This document shows, piece after piece, positions 1 through 52,500 of a DNA stretch of 64,000 nucleotides. Numbering within the stretch: the first letter of the stretch is position 1; each line of letters begins with the position of its first letter. This DNA is from Eleginops maclovinus (Eukaryota > Chordata > Actinopteri > Perciformes > Eleginopidae). Below the pieces are notes generated by a model that made no database searches, was not told the origin of the DNA, and saw nothing but the letters and a program-made list of their open reading frames with translations. Location of the stretch: positions 12,856,501 to 12,920,500 of the forward strand of contig NC_086352.1 in assembly GCF_036324505.1 (NCBI RefSeq), written 5' to 3'. A program made the position numbers and the translations under genes.

Positions 1-1722
1 GGGAGCACCGGCCCCATTATCCAGGCAGTCTTGTGTGGGTTTCTGCCCGCGTGTGTGAGTGTGTACCCACGCATGCCTTTCTGTGTGCGCATGTGTCTGT
101 GCATGAGACTGCTCAAAGTGGCCATTGATTATTTATGACAATGTTGATTAGCTGTCACTTTGCTTCGGCAGCCCAGGAAGTGTCTAAGATGACGAGAGAA
201 TTAACCTATTCCCTCTGGCTGGCCCCCGCAGGACACACACACACACACTCACACACAGCCACAACCACAGCCATACAGATGCAAATGTCCCATTCAACGA
301 TTACCTACCACACACGCACACCGTTTGACTTTTGATATCCCAAGGCGGTGTTTACATTTAAGTAAATATCTTCCAGTGATGAGGTGTTTAAATTCATTCT
401 CCCTCTGAAACCCTATGCCATGATACAGTCCTTCCTCTCCATCACACTCGCTCTCTTCCTCTCCTGATTTCTCTCTTTTTCTATCTCTCCTCTCCACAGT
501 TGGTGTGTCTCATTGAGTTGTATTTATGAATGTTTTGCTCTGTGTGTCTCTTTGTGTATATGAGTAGTTTTAATACCTTTTTCCTGACTGTGTTCTAACC
601 CACTGCACTGGTGCTAATGGCCTCCTGTTGAAAACCCTCTGCGCAGAAACAATAACCCAACAGCACCGCCTATTAATGCATGTGTGCCGGAGTTTATAGC
701 AAATTAAAGGCTTTTAATGTTAAATGGTGGTCCACTTACACAGCTAATGTAGGCTTTAGCACCAGCCAGCCACACGCTCTTAAAAGGGAAATCTATCTTA
801 TGATGTCATGGGCGACAGAGGCAGAGAGTGGGCTGAGAGGGGCAGCGAGACAGATGTAAGAGAGAGAGGTGTATGACGGGGAGGGAAAAAGAGAAAGAAA
901 TGGACCTCAAGTGTGGTCAGTGCATGAGCTTGAACACACAAACATGTGCACACTATGTCATTGGTTTTGGATAGATGTATGGGGGCAGTGCATGAGGCTG
1001 TGATTCCTTTAAGTCTTTCCTTTGGTTGCTTCGATCTTTCAAATAATAACAATGATGCCTATAAATTAATAGATTTTTAGGGGCAATGTCATGAACTATT
1101 TCTGACAGAAACTATACAACCGAGTTGATCTTAATACACTCCTTTATTTGTTGCAGAATTGCCATTTTTGCCTTGCAGAAAGACGTTTGTGATGACACAC
1201 GCTCTGTATCAAGTGACAGATTACATTCCTCCCTGTGCTCATGCAAGGCTGGCGACTTATGTTTTCAGTTTTGCTCTTATATATGACTGATTTATAAAGA
1301 AATAGATTCATATCACATACAGTTTTTTATCCATACCCTGTTTCCCTATTCCAAAAAGTCCCTTGGAGACAACACTCCTCCAAATCAGACTCTCAAGTAA
1401 ATTAAAACGTGTTTAGAAAAAGCCACAGATTCCCTGTTGATGGAACCACTGTGTTTACTTAGCAGGAAGGACCTTCTTGAAAGTACAATGGGCGTTTGAG
1501 CTTAATATGATCTACATTTTTGTAGATCAAAATACACAGAGCAATTCTGAGTATTTGTAAGTTCACAAACCAGAGAAGAAGTAACACAACAATATAAAAA
1601 AACATCCTCACATGTAACTGTTATGCCATCTATATTAATACAGCTCTGTTGTTCATGATCCTGACCCAGGTCCGAACATGTTTGGTGTATGCTTGGGTAA
1701 AGTTGTGTTAACTGTCTCTTTG

Positions 1723-1799
<77 letters not shown>

Positions 1800-1859
1800 T
1801 CCCTCTTTTCTCTGTGTCCCTACTCTTCACATTCCCTCTTTACCCCTCCATCTCTTCAG
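1..1859 (+). other. ush2a: ush2a intron (5' boundary outside the window)
   Basis: No coding exon is visible before the acceptor at 1858-1859. The stretch holds short CA/GT runs (about 233-256), AT-rich sequence, and a pure CT array at 1729-1796 that leads into the pyrimidine tract of the first exon. The segment at about 610-780 has several TTAAT/TTAAA motifs and little simple repeat. It could be conserved non-coding DNA, but that cannot be judged without an alignment. Confidence 0.6.
1729..1796. repeat. (CT)n microsatellite
   Basis: About 34 CT units. The last unit is 62 bases upstream of the ush2a acceptor at 1858-1859. Confidence 0.97.
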
Positions 1860-32488
<30,629 letters not shown>

Positions 32489-35045
32489 AAACCCTACGTC
32501 TAATCAGGTATCACAGTCACCATTTAAACCTAGTTTTAAACCAAAACATAAATCGTATTCAGTATCAGCTGAAGACCAGGCTTAAGACAATAATTGACAA
32601 TGCTTGAAATATGAAATGTTATTCACCATTGATAAACAATAATTGCTTTGAATTTGAAGTTTCTAATTTTAATGATAAAACAAAATCAGATTCAGAGACC
32701 TGATGGGAAGGGGATGATAATGTTGATTAACTGCAGCGTTCATCCCAGACTAATCCAGTGTATGACTTCCTGTTGGGACTAATAGTCTGAACTGGAGTGA
32801 GGGAAGACCTCAAACATCCATGAAAACACTTCAGATATGAACCCGTCAGCTGTGATTGTGTAGGCTATGAGTCATACAGCTGCATAGCTCATGAGTAACC
32901 GTATTTGGATTGTATTTATACAATATTATTTATCTTAAATCCCGCTCGTGAAGAACCAGATTGAAGGTTGTAAATGATTGTATTACTGTGTCTGCCTGCC
33001 AACTGTTAGTATATTTTTTTTAAAGAGGAATATCAGCTAAAGCAGATTTGTTGTTCTCACTATTAAGATCTAAACAAATAATATCAAAGGTTTCAGTCAC
33101 CTCTCCTGCTTCAACACGTTGTTGTGCCTAGCAATCTTTTAGGTGTAAAAAGACACATGGCCTTGGTGTTAGTTTTATGAACAAAAAAATGCCAACAGTT
33201 TTTTTTATTATTAATGTGTTAAAATGTGGCTGGGAATCACAGATGTGCCGTCTGACTGTTGTTATTATGTGATGTAACTTGAGAGCCCGACCTGAGATTT
33301 TTTTTACAGTATCAGTTGTTGATGTACGATTTAAATTGACAAGAAACTATATAGAGAACTTGTTTAAATGTAGTGAGGCTGAATGTGTTTGGTTTCATAG
33401 TTTAGCGGTCAGACTCAGTGTTGTTTATCCGTGGCTTAATTAGTTTTATCAAGAATGCGATCAGCTTCAGAAGGATAAACAGATCTCAGCTATTTCCTGT
33501 GTTGGTGTTACAGCAGGAATGAAACTCTGTGTTTGTGTGGACTCCACAGATCTGGCCTTTTTAATGTTCAGAAGCTAAACATGACAGAGACAGTATTTAG
33601 GAACATGTTGAGTTTTGTGTGTTAAGCCTTCTGTATTGTTATAATAACATTTCTTTTTTACACTGGCAGTATTATTTATGGTTGTTGTACAAAACAAGTC
33701 TTATTTATAGATTATTCATTGATCAATGTTTGTGTTTTTTTTTGGGAGAAATTATAAATAATGGTCAAGAAAAAGAAAGTTCTACTTGTTTTCTTACATT
33801 TGTTCTCCTCAAAGCAAACGGTTTCAGCATGACTGTTTCTCCATTATAGATTCCTATATGTGTTGCTCCTCTTATATCAATTTACTGTATCTGTTAAACT
33901 TGTATGTACATTTTCATGGCAAGTATAGTTTCTTTTTTTTATTCTAGCATATTGTTTTATGCAACATTTGTTTCCTACTTTTTATTTTTTGATAGTACAA
34001 ACATTAGGACGGTGTTCCTATGAAAATGAAAACAGAGAAAAGTCAGTGTTTAAAAAGCAGCAGCTCTGAAGCAGAAAACAATTCCATCTTCAACTTGAGA
34101 TTAACTTGAGAGTTGAGCAATATATAAATCATCTATCAATATTGTCTTAGATTTTGAACATAGTAACATGTCTTTTCCTGGTTTTAAAGAATGCCTTTCA
34201 GTAAAGTAATGTTGTTTTGTATTTTCTTATTGCCACTACCCACTTGATTTAAACATTATTTATGATTACTAACTAAAGAAAATCCCATTATGTAAATAGA
34301 ATTGTTAAAGTACCTTAGTAAACCCTACAATAACAAAACAAATGGAGGTATTTGATCAAAATGATTGGGATTTTTATTTATTTATTTTTTGCCCTCTCTG
34401 TGATAAATGAATAGTTCTGACACCTCAGTTAAGATATTATTTTACACTTTTAGAATAATACAATTATTTGTTTGCACTTAAGAGTTTATTGATATGCATT
34501 TGGCTGTGTATGTAGCCAGGAGTAGGTAATACACTTACTGTAACTGAGATATCCCCAGTCCCTCAGGCTGGTCATGGTGATCTAGCTGCAGATGAAATGC
34601 TGTTATTTTCTGCTGAGTTAGTGAAACACAGAGACTTAGTTACCACACAGTCACACACACACAGCAGCACAAACACACAGAGGGCCGGTGTCTCCGTCAA
34701 AACTGTGCAGCAGTAATTTAGTTTTGCTCCCGCGTCCCTTCGGGGAACATCAAGGCAAGTTTGAAATTAACAAACTGGCAGTAACAACCGTGCCCTCGCT
34801 CAAGGACAAGAGTCTGACAAGGGCACTTCTGAAACATTCACAGCCGCATTCACAGCTATTGTCAGCCACGCAGGGAGGGAGAGGTTGTGAAAAGAGAGCT
34901 GGTGGAGTGATTGTAAGGGACAGTATGGCCCTGAGCTACACACACACAGCGTTTTATTAAACTCATAAATCACGATGCCGACAGACGGCGTCTCGGAGAG
35001 GAGACTGTCTGAACGGGAAGGTTAGTGAAATGAAAGCGCTGGGGA

Positions 35046-35086
<41 letters not shown>

Positions 35087-38000
35087 ACCTCTGTGACTGT
35101 TAAAATAATCAAATTGTGCACTTTGGCAGGTTATTCATACAAACACGCATGAAACAAAGTGACTGCCAGCATTTGTTTCAGCCTGTTGTCATTATTAGTA
35201 GTCTAGTTTTTAAGGTGAAACTGCAAAAAAATGTTTAAACTGATCCAATTACAATAAGATCATTAACATCAAATGATTATGTCCCTTCGATTTAATCTTG
35301 TCAAAGTTTTGTCATCAAAAACACTAAGATTTTCATTGATTAACACACTGTAAGTATTTCAATGTTTTCAGTTAATCCTCATTTTTCTTTTCTTTTTTCT
35401 TGGAAAGCTACGATGAAGAGAATAGCCCTGATGCTAAAACATGCATACCTAATGTATTTATTTTTTATAAAAAAGGAACATCCACAGTCAACAAACTGAT
35501 GCTATAATTTTCAGCCTTACACTAAAACAGATTTGAAAGATATCCTTTTAAATAGCAGAAATTGCTGTTGTCTTGAGAAAATCTTGCCATCAAAACTATA
35601 TTTCAGTAACCTCAGCTTGTCTCTTCTATTAGGGAAGAAAGAAAACACATCCAGTTTGGAGAGGTTTTAGTGAGCACAGTTTATCTCTACTTTGCATGAA
35701 CATGAACATTGAGGCTTCAATGTAAACATATTTGATCATGGATGTGCACAGTAAATAATATTATGACATAATGCAGCATTTCTAACAATGTAAAACAATG
35801 CACACGGTAGTTTAAACACACAGATATGTATTCCTTTTAGCTCGCTAGGATCTGGCTGCTATATAATGTAAACATAGCCAGAGAGGAACTGAGGGATAAG
35901 GACAGACAAACAGTTATGTGCTAATATACAATTTAAACTATATATATTTTTATAGAAAATAATAGCAATTTATTTTAATATTAGTCTTAATAGTGCAAGT
36001 GCAAATGCAGTTAGGTCCGATAGCATGGTAATATCAATATAGGCATTATATGATTATTAACAATATGTCATGAACAACAGTGTAAGTATCGACACACCAT
36101 CACACATCAATGCATCCACGTTAGGATTTCGTTTTGAATATGTCTACTTTTTATACAGTTATTAGTGTATGAAAATGTACATCTTTGTACAGGCAGGGAC
36201 CTGATGATGAAGATATGAAGCAACACGCTAAAGATCGACTAAAAAGATGTTATATAGCTGCTTGATTCTGCAAATTATAATCAACATCTCAGGAAACTCT
36301 TTCTAGCTATATCTACCCTTTTTAAAGTCGCACATTTGTACATTTGTCCCGACAGCTTTAGCAAAATGTACCAGAGATCAAGAGCTCGTCTGGTTTCTTT
36401 AACTCATCCAAAACAAACAGAAGCAGGTTGAGCTCACAAAATGACTACTACAATTATTAAGGTTGCTGCCGTTAAACCTGTTAGCTCTCCTTGTCATATA
36501 GGTCAAGATTATGTACAATTTACACCCAAAGATGTTGATAATTTAATATGTACTGTATATCCATTCAATAAACCATATATTCTGATTCAGCCAGGCGTTA
36601 ATCTATCACCAGACAGTTCAAGCCGAGTGATCAGGTCCTTTATGGCTCCACAGACGTCACAAGCCTTTGGTCTAAATCCTTAACTATGAAACACACACTG
36701 ATAACCGTCGAACAAGTTAAATAAGGCACTGCAACAGTCATCCAAAAACAAGACACATAAAATCTGTTTCAACTGGAGCAAAGTGATGTAGCGTACCAAG
36801 TCCTTGTATTGAGTTGAGTGTAGTTATATTGTGATACTTTAAAGACTATTAGATATAAAAAATAATAGTTTGATCTTGCACAGGCTGCACCGTTTTCTAG
36901 CTGTGTGAGCAGTGATAACAAATTGTACCAAAATCTGTTGAGAGGAGGAAAGGCAATAGACTGTACTGATAATGTACTGCATACCACAGAGCATAAAACC
37001 ACTAAAACAGATTTAGTTGTATTTTTGATTTTCCATCACCGTCAGTCTGAGTGTGATCTCTTTGATGTATCAATCTCCCCCCCAAAAAAAACTTAACAAA
37101 TATGTTTTCAAATACTTTGTAAATAATCTTCAAATTGCAAAGCTGAAAAACGTATGCTGACGGTTGGCTTTTTGTGTCATTGCTTTAACAACAAAAGCAT
37201 TGTGTCTCTGTCTGCAGAAAAGTGGATTCACATTAGGGAATAAGTAGCTGCCAAGGTTCCTGGAAGGGTCACATGTTTAGGGTATTTTTATGGAACAACA
37301 GAGTTCAGGTCTTGTCAGAGACACTTGATAACATCAGGAGTTTTTGAAAGGGGCCTTTTGCTAAATCTAAAATCTGGAACGATTATGGATAATCGCAAAA
37401 AAATCACTTCTGCTGGTTTTAGCTTCTCCAAAGAAGGGGTTTTAACCCATTTCTATATAAGGGTAAATTGAAATCCATATATATAATTAATAGTTGTTCG
37501 TTTTCTGTTTGAAAGCAGGTGTAAGCTTGAATGATTTATGTGAGGCTCTAAACAAGTCTTTCCTACCAGCCCATTAGTCGATATAAACAGTTTAAATATT
37601 TGATAAAAGTAGAAACTGTGCCTTTGTCGATTTTGTTATCTGTTTGAGTGTTACTCTATGAAAAACTCCTCACATATCTTTTGAAACCCTCATTCTGTTA
37701 TTAGTGCTGTGCTTGTTTTGTTTCCATTTGTTCCTTAATGATACAAGCTGAACATCTGTGGCCTATCACAGCTTTGTGCTTCAACCAAACAGGTAGCAAC
37801 AGCACGCCCTTCAGAATAGCAGGCCATGCAGGCCTTTGTGTGCTTTGTTGTTACTATGTTTGTTAAGATGTAGAGTTAACAACATCGACACAGAGAGAGA
37901 AAAGCAGATTTCAGCAAATTGCGATCAGATTTGTGCCTAAAAATGCAAACCTCTTCACCCGTAAGATAGTAGGGCTCCAGTTGTTCCCAGCAGACAGTGT

Positions 38001-38396
38001 GACACAACTTGAATCCAAAAGATCCAAAATGAAATGCACTCCTGCTCTGGTTGAGATGGCATGCCGTTTGTGTGAGGAAATGCTTCATCATGGTGGAAAG
38101 ACAGATGACAGATGTTTGGGTTCAAAGTGTGACACAGATGTTTGAGTTCCAGCGACCTAAATTAAAAATGGTGTAAGTTTAAGTAAGTACGATTCTTCAG
38201 AAGACAGAGTGTAGGAGACTCGTCCTGAGACAATTTAAAGCGTGGTAGAATCTTGTGTAGAGTCCCAAAAGAAGAAGGTCCTTCATCCGCGTGCATCATG
38301 AAACACGGCTCATAGTGCCACACATCTCCTCTGCTGTGATACCCAGAATCCTCTCCTACATGTACCTACAGGACGCCTCTAGCAGATGATTCACTG
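32489..38396. other. 3' regions of convergent ush2a and kctd3
   Basis: About 5.9 kb separates two stop codons that face each other. The DNA is AT-rich and holds no recognisable coding exon. It should include the ush2a 3' UTR on the left and the kctd3 3' UTR on the right. Candidate poly(A) signals for kctd3 on the - strand are TTTATT at about 35457-35462 and 35969-35974. An AATAAA on the + strand is at about 36567-36572. None can be assigned firmly. A 35-base CA array is at 35046-35080. The island at about 34690-35030 has little simple repeat. Confidence 0.6.
35046..35080. repeat. (CA)n microsatellite
   Basis: About 17 CA units between the convergent genes. Confidence 0.95.
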
Positions 38397-47047
<8,651 letters not shown>

Positions 47048-47470
47048 GATGACCGAGCCAATGGTTTGTTGTACGGGAAAGTAACTGTTTCCTTATAATT
47101 GATACTGTCACGACGACAGCTAGCTTGCTAACACTCCTCTCCTCAGCCCAGCCGATGTCCCCAGCCTCACAACCTCTCCCTCGTCCCACCTTCCATTAAA
47201 TATAAACGATCTATACGCACAGCGTCGGTATCGTGAAGCCTCCGCATAGTGGGAGAGGAGAAACAGGGCCCTTTTTATCCAAAAAGCAGCCACACAACTA
47301 TTCCTTTATTTTCCAGCGAGCTAGTTTGCATCACTGCCTTGCATGTAAATCGTGGATAACATCTTGCGCAGAATATTAGCAACGTGAAACAGCTGTACAA
47401 ACCGACTACAAGTTAAGCGAGAGCGTTCACCTCTCACTACATCCGGTTCCGCCTAAACGGCGGAGACCCC
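47048..47470 (-). promoter_or_regulatory. kctd3: kctd3 5' UTR and putative core promoter
   Basis: Upstream of the kctd3 ATG the sequence becomes locally GC-richer. Near 47435-47465 it contains CATCCGGTTCCGCC, which reads on the kctd3 strand as GGCGGAACCGGATG, an ETS-factor-like core (CCGGAT). No TATA box is evident at a convincing position. The transcription start cannot be fixed from sequence alone. Confidence 0.4.
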
Positions 47471-47907
47471 TAAAATCTTCTTTTTTAGGAAAAGCGATTA
47501 TTTAAAATAGGAATTCTGCATTCAATATAAGCTGTTAGGGGGGAGTGAAATATTTATGTCAGATATAGATACTTTACATATATGTAACAGTAGGCCCCTA
47601 TGCGAACTGCAACCTCCAAAGAGTATTATGGACGTTAATTATCTTGGTCGCTCTTTGATCAGTTCAACATCCGAACCAAAATGTGCTCGAGAGCGCTTGA
47701 TTTTAGTAAAATAACACTTGGACGGCAACTCTACTTAAAAAGGACAATCAATCGTACTTTATTCAAATTTCTTCACTCTGGAGTTGTTTAATGCACCAAA
47801 ACAATTGTATAGTGGTTTAATACGTTGTGTTGCTAAAGTTAAGCTTTAAAATATGATTATTTGGGCGACTCTACAGACTATGATACACCTTTAAAAGCAT
47901 GTGTTGA

Positions 47908-47960
<53 letters not shown>

Positions 47961-47961
47961 T
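47908..47961. repeat. (AAT)n microsatellite
   Basis: About 18 uninterrupted TAA/AAT units in the divergent kctd3-nrbp1 interval. Confidence 0.95.
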
Positions 47962-48089
47962 AGCACTCGTAAAGAGAACAATTTCCCTTGATATTCAATG
48001 TAATTTTATCATTCAAACTTAATTTATTTTGCTTATGTTGGTGGTCTGCTCGTGGTAACGCTACACCACCGGGTTTTCTGCTCGCAAAC

Positions 48090-48265
48090 AAGCGCTCCTT
48101 AACTGCTGCCCCGCCCCTCCCACTTCTGCTAAGAGAACTTGAAACCCAACAACATATTTTGTGACGAACAAGCTAGCATTTTTGTCTTATGGCATCTGAT
48201 TTTACTGTTTTTCCATCAGTATGTAAACCAAGGCTATTAACTCCACGATAGTTTTCTGTTCTACG
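48090..48265 (+). other. nrbp1: Putative non-coding first exon of nrbp1
   Basis: A GC-richer start (GCCCCGCCCCTCCCACTTC around 48108) resembles a GC-box promoter. A strong donor (CTACG followed by GTGAGT) lies at 48265/48266. A matching acceptor (TTTACAG) is at 49429, upstream of the coding exon, so a 5' UTR intron from 48266 to 49429 is plausible. Only the splice motifs support this, and the left edge is a guess. Confidence 0.4.
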
Positions 48266-48563
48266 GTGAGTTTTGTTTAACTTTGTGTTAGCTATTTGTT
48301 TATTTACCTTGTATTAGCATGTTAGCCGATGTAAAAGTTAGCACAGAACTGGCAGGCTGAACTTCTCCTAGCTAGCGTTGAACATTAGCATGAGCCTTCT
48401 GAAGCTAAATTAGCTACAACAGCTTGTCAGATTTCACTAGCTAATGTTTAATGTCCTTTAAACTGCAAGTCTCTGCCTCTCAGCCTAAGCTAGGTCACCA
48501 ATAAACGTAACCTTTCAGTTAGGTAAGCTAGTTGGTAAAACTCTAATGTACGTTAGAAAATAT

Positions 48564-48863
48564 CAATGGTGTAAAGTAACTGAGTAGAATTACTCAAGTA
48601 CTGTACTTACCTCATTTTGAGGTACTTGTACTTTACTTGAGTATTTACATTTTCTGGTACTTTATACTTCCACCCCTCTACAACTCAGAGGTAGATATTG
48701 TACTTTTACTCTGCTACATTTGCTTAATACCTTTAGATACTTTGCAGATTTGGATTAATGACGGGAAATTTAATCAACACATACACTTACAGTTACACCT
48801 GGTGTAAAATTCACAGGCTAACCTGCACTATACAAGGTAATTATACCTTATAATAAAGTAATA

Positions 48864-48908
<45 letters not shown>

Positions 48909-49172
48909 GTATTTCAATTAGCTGCACCATTACCAGCTTCGATAACATCTTAATGGATCAATACCTATAATCAAAACATAAAATAAGTATTATTCTGAAA
49001 TAGGCCAATCTGCATAATGAGTCATTTTACTTTGAGTACTTCAAGTATATTTTCATGCTAATAATTCTGTACTTTTACTTGAGTAAAATGTGTATTGCAG
49101 GACCTATACTTGTAACACAGTATTCTACACTCTGATAGTTCTACTTATACTTAAGTACAAGATCTGGGTAAT
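48564..49172. mobile_element. MITE-like interspersed repeat, ends degraded
   Basis: The left side reads GGTGTAAAGTAACTGAGTA, then ACTCAAGTACTGTACTT and TTTGAGGTACTTGTACTTTA. The right side reads TACTTTTACTTGAGTAAAAT and ATACTTAAGTACAAGATCTG. This chain of AGTACTT/AAGTACT words in opposite orientation at the two ends matches, from memory, a very common short non-autonomous DNA-transposon repeat of teleosts (probably hAT-type). The terminal CAGTGGTGG-type bases are altered or missing, so this copy is old. An (ATCT)n array has expanded inside it. Confidence 0.65.
48865..48908. repeat. (ATCT)n tetranucleotide microsatellite
   Basis: About ten ATCT units lie inside the MITE-like repeat. Confidence 0.95.
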
Positions 49173-49598
49173 TACGATAATACTTTATTGTCAGATCCTG
49201 TCTGATCTTTTTCTTGCATCACAGCACCTCCACTTGCAACATCAAACAAGGACACATATTAAGACACTGAACAAGTAAAACAAACATTTAAACATGCTCG
49301 AGACCCTCTCGCGCACATTTGACCTGGGATTTAACTATGTATTTAAACTTACTTCTTCCAGCTATGGAAAATATTATTATAATGTTATAGGCCAATGATA
49401 GCAAATCTAAGTATGTCATTTGTTTACAGCTCACCCTCCTTGAGCTTTACCTCGTTTAAGCCAAAACGGATAAGAAAATGGATGTGTGACGGGCTCAAAC
49501 AGAGAGAGGAGAAAGCAAGGAAGAGGCTTCCTATCATTTGCTGCAGCCCAGGACTGGGAGCTTAGGGAAGGAAAGCCTGCCAGCATTCAAGTTGTGTC

Positions 49599-52500
49599 AT
49601 GATGTCAGAGGCAGAGGAGACAGGAGCGCCGGGCACTGACGGAAACCAGCCAAATGTCACAACAGGACACATGTCTAGTAGTATTCAACAGGTAGAAGCG
49701 TCTGTTTCTTCCCCTGTGGCCCCCGTACAGCCCCCTCCCACCACGGCAACAGAGGATGAGGATGAGAGTGAAGATGAGTCGGAAATCCTGGAGGAGAGTC
49801 CATGTGGCCGCTGGCAGAAACGCAGAGAAGAGGTAAGGGCGGTCAGGCAGCTTTACTCTGATGGTTAAAGTGGAAGTTATGGACAAAGTTTTACCCGTTC
49901 AACACAATCATTGATTGTAAAGATGACACATCACATTTATCTGCATTCATCGACATTCAAAAGGGACTTTTGTCTACTGTTTATACCAACATCCTGAAGC
50001 TTAGTTTATTAGATCAATGGAGGCAGGGATATTTTTAATAAAGTATAATAAAATAATAATAATAAAAAATCTTTTCTACATAAAAAGAACAACCTGCTTG
50101 GAGATCATTTTAAAAACGTATATATATTAATTTCACACTAAATCAAAGAAAAATTAAAGTCAAATATCTATAATATAATCATTGGATCATTTTCTTGTTC
50201 ATTTTATTGGTCAGAAGCCCTAAATAAGTCCGAATTAGTAGGCATTATCAAGTCAACACTACACTGCATATTATCATATTAGAGAATTTAATACGGCACA
50301 TTAATGATTGCTCCTCATCAATTGGTCTTTAGTGAAGAATACTGTTAAGGAGATTTCCAAAACTCAATCATACCTGGAGTTATTTTAAAGCTTTGTTTAA
50401 TATTCCGTAGGTATGTGAGGTACAAGTATTTCTTCATCATGTCAGCTAAAACAGGAACAGTATGGCAGACAATGTTTGCCATTCAACTGTTTCTGCGTCT
50501 TGTATTTCATTTCAGTATTAAAATATATTGTCCCCTAAGCTATTCTTCACTTCTAATGTAGGTGAACCAGCGTAATGTCCCAGGGATCGATGCTGCCTAC
50601 TTGGCGATGGACACAGAGGAAGGGGTAGAGGTAGTGTGGAATGAAGTCATGATCTCAGAGAGGAAGAACTTCAAGCTGCTGGAGGTGAGGCTGAGGAATA
50701 AAAAGGTTCAAACTATTGCTCTGGTGTGGTGGGAAAGTGATTATTGATTACAGATTTTTAGCCTTAGTACTTCATTCACAAATGCAGGATCTAAAAAAGT
50801 ATAAAATAATAAGGTGGTAAAACTTTTTCACAACAGTACATACAAACACGTTGCTGTTGTTGTTGTAAAGTCGCAGTGTGGTCTGTAATGTGGAAAAACC
50901 AGTGTCAAGCATTTTCAGTAAAGTAACATTGACATTATATCATGCATTTGGACAGTCCCTAATATACTGATGCATTGAATGGGCTCGTCTACAATTGTAA
51001 CAAGTACAGAGTCAAGGAAAACATTCCTGCCTTTTGTGTAAAGTATTTAAAAAATGCTACCCTCTTGCCCTGTTGTTATAAGAAGGTACAGAGTGTCCAG
51101 GTTAGCGGGAAATGCACATGTTGATAGTGTCACATCATCTCTGGCGCTGTGTTGTACAGGGCTGCAGAAGCTTGAACCAGGAAGTATTTTGCACTTTTCT
51201 TAAAAGAAATATTTTTTTGACTAATCGATTCATGTATGTTTCATTTGTATTATCACTGCTATTGTGACTTCACAGTTTGTCAAACTTTGATCTTCATAGG
51301 AAAACTGCCAGAAGGTAAAACTGTGAAAATGTGTACTTTGTTTACATAAATAGTTCTTTCAGACATATTACCCATCGGTCAGGCGAAGCAAAAGCAGCAA
51401 TATGACATATTATTTATACTTCACTATATTTTGTTTTTGCTATGTTTTTAGGAGAAAGTGAAAGCAGTATTTGATAACCTGATCCATTTGGAACATGCTA
51501 ATATCGTCAAGTTTCACAAGTACTGGGCCGACACCAAGGAGAACCGGGCCAGGGTGAGTCCCAGTCTGACCTGACAATACATCCTATAGTAGACCTCAAA
51601 TTGGCAACATAGGAATGTTATTGACTCCTATTTCTGTCTCATTTTGTAAAATGTTCCATTTCCAAAAATTATTCAAATGATTTGAGCATCTTTTTTGTTT
51701 ATATTTGAAAGATGTCTCCCAATGCACTTCCCCTCATTTCTTCCTCTCTTTCAGGTGATTTTCATAACTGAATATATGTCATCAGGAAGCTTGAAGCAGT
51801 TTCTAAAGAAGACAAAGAAGAATCATAAAGCCATGAATGAAAAGGTAAAACGTGGCTCTATGTAATGTCACCTTTATAGAATAATGGTAAATGAAAGTCA
51901 ACATATTATGTGAAGACACCCTTTATCAGGATTGATAAGGTATGCTTTCCAAAGCTAGGACCAATCTGCCTGATGCCAAAAGAAAGAAAGAATTTGAAAA
52001 CACATTTTGCACCGGTTTAAGCAAAGTCAAACAGCATGATGTGAGTCATAGCTGCTCCATATTGAAACCCCTCTAGTAAGCGCTCTGATAAGATGTATGG
52101 TCCTACAGGCTTGGAAGAGATGGTGCACTCAGATCCTGTCTGCTCTCAGGTTGGTCTCGCCTTATTTTAGTCATTCAATTCAATATAGTGACTTGAAGAA
52201 TAATGAAAACACTACAATCCCTTTCTAATTTAGTCTGTATTTGTGGATGTTTTTTTTTCTCGACTTCAGTTACCTCCACTCATGTGACCCTCCCATCCTC
52301 CATGGCAACCTGACCTGTGACACCGTCTTCATCCAACACAACGGGCTCATCAAGATCGGATCAGGTATACCGTTACGCAAGTTTCACTTAAGGGTTAGGG
52401 AGTGGTGGAGTCCAATGATACTGAATTATGGATTTAAAGACATTTCAGTGAAATTCCATTATTATACAGCGCTTATGTTGGATGTACAAGAGTAAGAGAC

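Noticed and set aside
36441..36683. 80-codon open frame between ush2a and kctd3
   Set aside because: Its composition is ordinary for AT-rich intergenic DNA, with no family motif and no splice or neighbour support.
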